Shown: piece by piece, positions 59,385 through 64,000 of the stretch
How positions within the stretch are numbered: position 1 is the first letter of the stretch
Layout: each line of letters opens with the position of its first letter
NCBI RefSeq assembly: GCF_963666665.1
Contig: NZ_OY762999.1
Coordinates: 2,175,501 to 2,239,500, forward strand
From: Maridesulfovibrio sp.
Lineage (GTDB): Bacteria; Desulfobacterota; Desulfovibrionia; Desulfovibrionales; Desulfovibrionaceae
Length of the DNA: 64,000 nt
Direction of reading: 5' to 3'
The notes under the pieces: model-generated
Told to the model about the DNA's origin: nothing
What the model saw: only the letters and a program-made list of their open reading frames with translations
The model's database searches: none
Program-made: the position numbers and the translations under genes

Positions 59385-59389
59385 AAAAG

Positions 59390-59413
59390 GGGCAGACGCT
59401 TATGTGTCTGCCC
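59390..59413. terminator. Bidirectional terminator between methyltransferase and aroC
   Basis: GGGCAGAC pairs perfectly with GTCTGCCC over an eight-base loop. T-rich on the plus side (TTCATTTTTT) and on the minus side (TTTTTTATTTC). Confidence 0.92.
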
Positions 59414-59421
59414 TTCATTTT

Positions 59422-60474
59422 TTAACCCATTCTTCGTTGCAGCAAAATAAAATCCGCTACCGTAAGCATGGCCATGGATTTAAGCACCGGCACAATACGC
59501 GGAATTGCGCAGATATCGTGCCTGCCGCCAATCTTGATCTCAGTTGCGTTGCCGTCGCGGTCAACGGTCTGCTGCGGCTTGCTGATGGACGGAATCGGCT
59601 TTACATATGCACGGACAACAATATCCTGCCCGCTGGAAATACCGCCGAGAATACCGCCGGCATTGTTGCTGCAGAAACCATCGCTATCCATAAAATCGTT
59701 ATTCTCGCTTCCAAGAGCGTCCGCAGCCTTGCAGCCGGAACCTATTTCAACGCCCTTCACCGCACCGACGGACATAAGCGCATAGGCAAGGCGGGCATCC
59801 AGCTTATCAAAAACAGGCTCACCGAGTCCGGCAGGCACGCCCTTTATGCATACTTCAACCACCCCGCCAAGGGTATCGCCCTGTGAACGGACTTCCTTGA
59901 TACGCTCTTCCCAACGGGAAATGATATCCGGGTCAGCAGAAAAGAAAGGCATTTCGTGCGATTTTTCGGGGGTTTTAACTTCTCCGTCAATTCCGCCGAT
60001 ACGCACTGTGTAAGCTTGGCAGCTTATGGATTGCTGGCGCAAAAACTCCTGCGCAACAGCACCGCCGGCCACACGGGAAACAGTCTCACGACCGGAAGAA
60101 CGCCCACCACCGCGATAATCACGGAGGCCATACTTGGCATCAAAAGTCCGGTCTGCATGTCCGGGCCTGTAAACGTTCATTATTTTGGAATAATCGTGGG
60201 AACGCTGATCAGTATTCTCGATGTGGAAACCAATGGAGGTTCCGGTGGTACGGCCTTCAAAAACACCGGAAAGGATCTTAACCCGGTCCGCCTCTTTGCG
60301 GGCGGTGGAAGCAATGCCCTGCCCGGGTTTACGCCGGTCCAGTTCCAGCTGGATGATCTCCTCGCTTAATTCAATTCCCGCCGGACAGCCGTCGATAACT
60401 CCGCCAAGCCCTGGACCGTGGGATTCGCCGTAGGTGGTTACCTTGAAAATCTGTCCGAATGTGTTGCCGCTCAT
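59422..60474 (-). CDS. aroC: Chorismate synthase
   Basis: 350 residues, catalysing the last shikimate step, from EPSP to chorismate with reduced FMN. Signatures: TYGESHGPGLGGVIDGCPAG, RPGHADRTFDAKYGLRDYRGGGRSSGRETVSRVAGGA, and the C-terminal GGRHDICAIPRIVPVLK. Length is normal. One base separates it from the end of aroK upstream, so the two form an operon feeding chorismate, which pabAB also uses. Confidence 0.97.
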   Translation of the reverse strand: MSGNTFGQIFKVTTYGESHGPGLGGVIDGCPAGIELSEEIIQLELDRRKPGQGIASTARKEADRVKILSGVFEGRTTGTSIGFHIENTDQRSHDYSKIMNVYRPGHADRTFDAKYGLRDYRGGGRSSGRETVSRVAGGAVAQEFLRQQSISCQAYTVRIGGIDGEVKTPEKSHEMPFFSADPDIISRWEERIKEVRSQGDTLGGVVEVCIKGVPAGLGEPVFDKLDARLAYALMSVGAVKGVEIGSGCKAADALGSENNDFMDSDGFCSNNAGGILGGISSGQDIVVRAYVKPIPSISKPQQTVDRDGNATEIKIGGRHDICAIPRIVPVLKSMAMLTVADFILLQRRMG

Positions 60475-60475
60475 A

Positions 60476-61006
60476 TTATTTCTCCCCTTTGCTGAAGGAT
60501 TGGTAGCTAACTAAAATTTCTCTGCAAACATCTTCAATGGAACCTGCACCGTCCGCTACAAGTTTAGCACAACCGGAATAAAAACCTTCCCGCGCTTCCA
60601 GTACTTCGCTGATTTCATCAACAATTGACTTTCCGGTAAGCGACGGACGCTGATCATGGTTTGGATCGGCTTGTAGGCGATTGGCGAGTGTCTGTACATC
60701 AGCTTTGATGTAAACGGTAAAATTATCACTTAGCAAAGCCCTGTTCTCCTCACGGACTACAATTCCGCCGCCGCAGGAGATAACCGCATTCTGCCTTAAG
60801 GATAATTCACGAAGCACCTCTGCCTCCAGATCACGGAAGCCGTCCCAACCATGCTGTTCGACATATTGAGCAATTTCGCAGCCTGCTTTCCGCACAAGTT
60901 CCTCGTCACTATCGAAAAATTCAAGACGAAGCTTATCGGCAAGCTGCTTTCCTACAGTTGTTTTACCGCAGGCGCGGGGACCAATTAGATAAATATTGGG
61001 TTCCAT
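60476..61006 (-). CDS. aroK: Shikimate kinase
   Basis: 176 residues. P-loop kinase with IYLIGPRACGKTTVGKQLA (Walker A at about 10-17), FDSDEELV for the substrate Asp, and SCGGGIVVREENR. Converts shikimate to shikimate 3-phosphate. First gene of aroK-aroC. Confidence 0.95.
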   Translation of the reverse strand: MEPNIYLIGPRACGKTTVGKQLADKLRLEFFDSDEELVRKAGCEIAQYVEQHGWDGFRDLEAEVLRELSLRQNAVISCGGGIVVREENRALLSDNFTVYIKADVQTLANRLQADPNHDQRPSLTGKSIVDEISEVLEAREGFYSGCAKLVADGAGSIEDVCREILVSYQSFSKGEK

Positions 61007-61279
61007 ACTTCTCCCGGTTATAATGGGCTGTAAAAAATGTTTTATTTGTCAGATACATTTAGTACAACCAGCAGTGTACATTGAAGAATAAGAATTGCCG
61101 ACTGCAGAATACATGTTTGTGGATAGAATTTTCTACCGGACACGATCCGGTCTGTACCGGAAAATTTTCTTGAAAAGATGATCACAGGCAGGACTGTGAG
61201 GAAACGAACTGAAAAGCAGTCAGCGGATGCAGATAATTAACCGGAAAAATAGCAGGCTTGTCAAGCCTTGGAGAAAAAC
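61007..61279. other. Divergent intergenic region of aroK and the MscK-like gene
   Basis: 273 bases holding both promoters. On the plus side are several small hairpins, including a perfect ACCGGA-cacga-TCCGGT (61135-61151) and CACAGGCAGGACTGTG (about 61184-61199). I see no recognised riboswitch. Confidence 0.35.
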
Positions 61280-63784
61280 ATGCCCCTAAAGATGCAAAAA
61301 GGATTGATCCTGATTCTTTCAATTTTACTCCTCGCTTTCTCCACTGCCACACATTCACAGGCCGAGACAGCCACGCAGACTTTGCTAAACATGGTCGACA
61401 CCCTTGGTGCCGATATCAATCGGCAGGATTTGGCTGTAAAGAAACTCAATCAACATATTCCGGAGATGATCAAGAAATACGATGCCCGGCTGCACACAGC
61501 GCAGGTCCGGCTGGATCAATTAAAAATGCTGCGCGGAATGGCCAAACAGACTCCGTGGTCATACCGCACGGTAATAATGCAGCTTGATGATGTGCAGGAT
61601 TATATCCTGTTGGCAAAATCAGATCTGCTCATTGAAAAAAACAGGCTCAAGAAGATCAAACAGGGCTTTGATGTCATCAATGAGATCCATTTCAAAACTA
61701 AAATTACAGATCCTCTGTTAAAACAGAAACTTACCTCAACCAGAGGTAAATATCTGCGTGTCCGCGATGAAGCGGCTACCCTGAAAAAGACCCTTGATGC
61801 GGCTCTCCTGAAATCAGACAGCTTGATTGCTTCCATGAGTGAGGACCGCGAAGTAACCCACAATTTTTATGCTCAAACTTTAAAAAACTTCTACTTTGAG
61901 CCCAGTCTGGTTCTATTCTTCCCGCAGGCGTGGAATGATCTCGGCTATGCTTTTGAAGAATGGAAGGATAGCTTCACCAAGTTCTACCACCCTCTCATTG
62001 TCTGGGTTGACTGGAGTAACTTCCTGATAATCATGAGCGGCATTACCATTGTGCTTTGGCTGATCCTTCGCATATTGGTAAAAAGGATGCTTTGCCGTCC
62101 CATGTTCAGCAACCACAGGCTTGCATTATATAACACAGGACTGTTCCTCATCTCTTTTGGTACGGCAATTCTGTTTGCCCGGATTTTCACCCTTTTCACT
62201 GCCAACCAGATAACCGGATTATTATGGACGGAGGCAATAACCTTAGGGATTATCATTTGCACCCGCAATTTTCTCTGGGCCCGGGAAAAAGTTCAGCCAG
62301 CACCGCTGATCTACACCCCAATGTTCATCCTCTGGAGCCTGATGACTGCAGGCGATATCATGCACATGCTGACTCTGCCTGCCGAATGTTTATCCGTAAT
62401 TTGGTTAGTGCTCAGTATCGCCGGCCTTGCTGCTTTGCACTTCAACCGCAACCGATACACGCTCCAGATTACCCGTTCCACATCCAAGGCCAATAAGATT
62501 ATCCTTTCCGCATCGGTTCTTTTCACCCTGCTGGGATTCGGAACACAGTCAATGATGCTGACCCAGATATGGTTCCTCTTTCTGGTAACCATGAAAATCT
62601 GCACAGCCTTAAAAACAATTCTGATCACAGACCTGCCTCAGCCGGAATACCAGCCTCCTGAAGATCAGGAACTCAATGCGGAGGAACAAAAAAAATTCGA
62701 GCTGGGACTGCGTGAGGCACTGCACCATAACCAGATGGTTCAGCTTTTTTACCCGCTCTCGGTTTCGGTAATAATATTTATGTTTATCGGCTGGGCCACA
62801 TCCTACATGGGCGGCATTCCCTTTGCCCGCTTTGTATTCCGGCACATGGACATGAACATTGCCGGAGCGGATATTTCAATAAAAAACCTTTTCTATATCC
62901 TGATCCTGTTCTTTACCGCGCGGCTGGCTCTTTTCTGGCTCAAGTCCTTTGTGAACAACACCTCAATCAATGGACAGCGGATTGAATCAGCACTCGCCCA
63001 TACCCTGTCCACAATCGGATCATACATTGTCTGGGTAGTATTCCTGCTTACTTCGTTCTTCCTGCTGGGCATTCCCATGTCCGCCCTGACATGGATAGCC
63101 AGCGGCCTTTCCATCGGTATTGGTTTCGGTATGAAGGATATTGTCAGCAACTTTGTCAGCGGACTGATTATTCTCTTCGGCGGCTCCATCAAAAAAGGCG
63201 ACACTCTGCAACACAAAAAGATCATCGGTACAGTGGTTGATGTGTCCATACGAAATACTACCATAAAAGCGCTGGACAACACTATGATCATCATACCGAA
63301 CTCCAGTTTCCTGAAGGGTGAAATCGTCAACCTCAACTATCAGGACACCCGTATCAGGGTAACAATTCCGATAACGCTTGTTCCCGGCTCTAAGGTACAG
63401 AAGGCCAGAAAAATTATGCTTAAGGTGGTTAAAAAGCATCCCAATGTACTCAAAGATCCGGCCCCGAATATTTTGTTCAAACGCTTTGGACAGTTAGGAT
63501 TAGAATTTGAAGTGCTTTTCTGGGTAAGGCATTTTGAGGATCAATATCCCACAGAATCAGATATCGTCGATGAACTGGATCAGAAATTCCAAGACAAAAA
63601 AATTAAGGTCGCCTTCCGCGGCATCAAAACCAAGTATAAACCTAAAGGTGATGAGGCTGCTCAGATTGCTGCCCAGCGCGAAGAGCTCAAAGAGAAACGC
63701 AAACGTGTCAACAAATGTTTCAGGTCGGCGGCCCTGCGCAAACACCGCTTCTTGAATAAGATTGAAATGGAGAAACCGGAATAG
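61280..63784 (+). CDS. Large mechanosensitive ion channel (MscS/MscK family)
   Basis: 834 residues. Signal peptide (about 1-28), a long periplasmic coiled region (about 30-200), several membrane helices, and a C-terminal MscS core with SALTWIASGLSIGIGFGMKDIVSNFVSGLIILFGGSIKKGDTL followed by the cytoplasmic beta and alpha-beta domains. The pore helix pattern is clear. It opens under membrane tension to release osmolytes. GGAG six bases before the ATG at 61280 makes that start better than the in-frame TTG at 61268. Confidence 0.93.
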   Translation: MPLKMQKGLILILSILLLAFSTATHSQAETATQTLLNMVDTLGADINRQDLAVKKLNQHIPEMIKKYDARLHTAQVRLDQLKMLRGMAKQTPWSYRTVIMQLDDVQDYILLAKSDLLIEKNRLKKIKQGFDVINEIHFKTKITDPLLKQKLTSTRGKYLRVRDEAATLKKTLDAALLKSDSLIASMSEDREVTHNFYAQTLKNFYFEPSLVLFFPQAWNDLGYAFEEWKDSFTKFYHPLIVWVDWSNFLIIMSGITIVLWLILRILVKRMLCRPMFSNHRLALYNTGLFLISFGTAILFARIFTLFTANQITGLLWTEAITLGIIICTRNFLWAREKVQPAPLIYTPMFILWSLMTAGDIMHMLTLPAECLSVIWLVLSIAGLAALHFNRNRYTLQITRSTSKANKIILSASVLFTLLGFGTQSMMLTQIWFLFLVTMKICTALKTILITDLPQPEYQPPEDQELNAEEQKKFELGLREALHHNQMVQLFYPLSVSVIIFMFIGWATSYMGGIPFARFVFRHMDMNIAGADISIKNLFYILILFFTARLALFWLKSFVNNTSINGQRIESALAHTLSTIGSYIVWVVFLLTSFFLLGIPMSALTWIASGLSIGIGFGMKDIVSNFVSGLIILFGGSIKKGDTLQHKKIIGTVVDVSIRNTTIKALDNTMIIIPNSSFLKGEIVNLNYQDTRIRVTIPITLVPGSKVQKARKIMLKVVKKHPNVLKDPAPNILFKRFGQLGLEFEVLFWVRHFEDQYPTESDIVDELDQKFQDKKIKVAFRGIKTKYKPKGDEAAQIAAQREELKEKRKRVNKCFRSAALRKHRFLNKIEMEKPE

Positions 63785-63788
63785 AAAA

Positions 63789-63818
63789 AGAGGGGGATTG
63801 CCTTAGCAATCCCCCTCT
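63789..63818. terminator. Convergent terminator between MscK-like and rhodanese genes
   Basis: AGAGGGGGATTGC pairs perfectly with GCAATCCCCCTCT over a four-base loop, with T-rich sequence on the plus side and A-rich on the other. Confidence 0.9.
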
Positions 63819-63826
63819 CTATTTTG

Positions 63827-64000
63827 TTACTTAGGTTCCACCGGAAAACCGGACCGATGCCATTGATGCCAGCCCCCCAGAAGTGTGCTTACGTTTGTAA
63901 ACCCCATCTTCTTCAACTTACGCCCCACACGGGAGCTTGTGTATTCGTTGGGTCAAGCACAATAAACTACTATCTCAGCATCCTTGGGCAGATCGGAAGC
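63827..64000 (-). CDS. Rhodanese-like protein, 3' part, probable selenoprotein (in-frame TGA)
   Basis: Only the last 57 codons are inside the window; the 5' end is beyond base 64000. The frame reads LPKDAEIVVYCA, then TGA (63955-63953), then PNEYTSSRVGRKLKKMGF and TLLGGWHQWHRSGFPVEPK, ending in TAA at 63827. This is the C-terminal half of a rhodanese: active loop, then the LLGGWxxW helix end. In the related CxCPNE-type rhodaneses the TGA position is Cys, so the natural reading is selenocysteine. A short hairpin TCCC-GTGT-GGGG begins 18 bases after the TGA, as expected for a bacterial SECIS. A point mutation in a pseudogene is the alternative. Confidence 0.7.
63923..63934 (-). promoter_or_regulatory. 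Candidate SECIS hairpin core
   Basis: On the minus strand UCCC pairs with GGGG (one G-U) around the loop GUGU, 18 bases after the TGA. Bacterial SECIS loops sit about 16-37 bases downstream and have G/U-rich apical loops. Only four pairs are clear, so support is modest. Confidence 0.4.

Noticed and set aside
1..64000. CRISPR arrays, prophage, insertion sequences or integrases
   Set aside because: No direct-repeat arrays, transposase or integrase genes were seen; the four intergenic elements are not flanked by target duplications that I can identify.

Overview
The window looks like a stretch of chromosome from a marine, Desulfovibrio-like sulfate reducer; Maridesulfovibrio (former Desulfovibrio salexigens/hydrothermalis group) is my best guess. 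The reasons are gene content and order, moderate GC with AT-rich intergenic gaps, many large two-component and chemotaxis sensors, a polar-type flagellin behind a sigma-54 promoter, and a recurring intergenic GCCTCCGGCGGC element. I saw no prophage, insertion sequence, integrase or CRISPR array. The taxonomy is inference; no search was run.

Layout. 1-3.5 kb: hybrid histidine kinase, a SLOG-fold putative molybdenum-cofactor carrier and a convergent Hpt protein. 3.6-6.3 kb: a metal-responsive ArsR operon with a Cu/Zn-type permease, two very small genes and one unknown gene. 6.3-8.2 kb: a tRNA-Trp / M50 protease / trpS unit. 8.2-12.5 kb: a receiver protein, a TtuB/TtuA-like sulfur carrier and thiolase pair, a glycosyltransferase fusion and an exported phosphatidylserine-decarboxylase-like protein. 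12.6-17.4 kb: PilZ protein, pabA-pabB-pabC and an aminotransferase. 17.4-21.9 kb: an RND efflux pump. 22-25.2 kb: icd and flagellin with a very long leader. 25.5-34.4 kb: PAS kinase, nagZ-like hydrolase, gmhA, receiver, LysE exporter and a chemoreceptor. 34.5-42 kb: asparagine synthase, a Zn/Mn-type ABC pair, SGNH hydrolase, threonine aldolase and an OlsF-like double acyltransferase. 42-49 kb: a TreZ-like protein that has lost its catalytic residues, malQ, methyltransferase, DksA-like protein and two glycosyltransferases. 49-54.7 kb: the conserved rpmH-rnpA-yidD-yidC-jag-mnmE cluster. 55-64 kb: LUD protein, UPF0280, lipoprotein, thiamine-binding protein, radical SAM, methyltransferase, aroK-aroC, a MscK-like channel and the 3' part of a rhodanese gene.

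How the genes work together. Several groups look like single pathways: para-aminobenzoate synthesis for folate (pabABC) together with shikimate steps (aroK-aroC); tRNA and ribosome biogenesis (rpmH, rnpA, mnmE, ttuA, trpS, tRNA-Trp); membrane protein insertion (yidC, yidD); and envelope or lipid functions (olsF, PSD-like, MscK, RND).

Most notable observations: a rhodanese gene at the right edge with an in-frame TGA exactly where a Cys of the CxC loop is expected, so a likely selenoprotein; a GH13/TreZ relative lacking all three catalytic carboxylates; a sigma-54 flagellin promoter with a roughly 460-nt structured leader; rnpA with no canonical start codon for its conserved N-terminus; a four-copy intergenic element that usually starts right after stop codons; and a compact metal-efflux operon with a 48-aa membrane peptide and a 51-aa BFD-type iron-sulfur protein.
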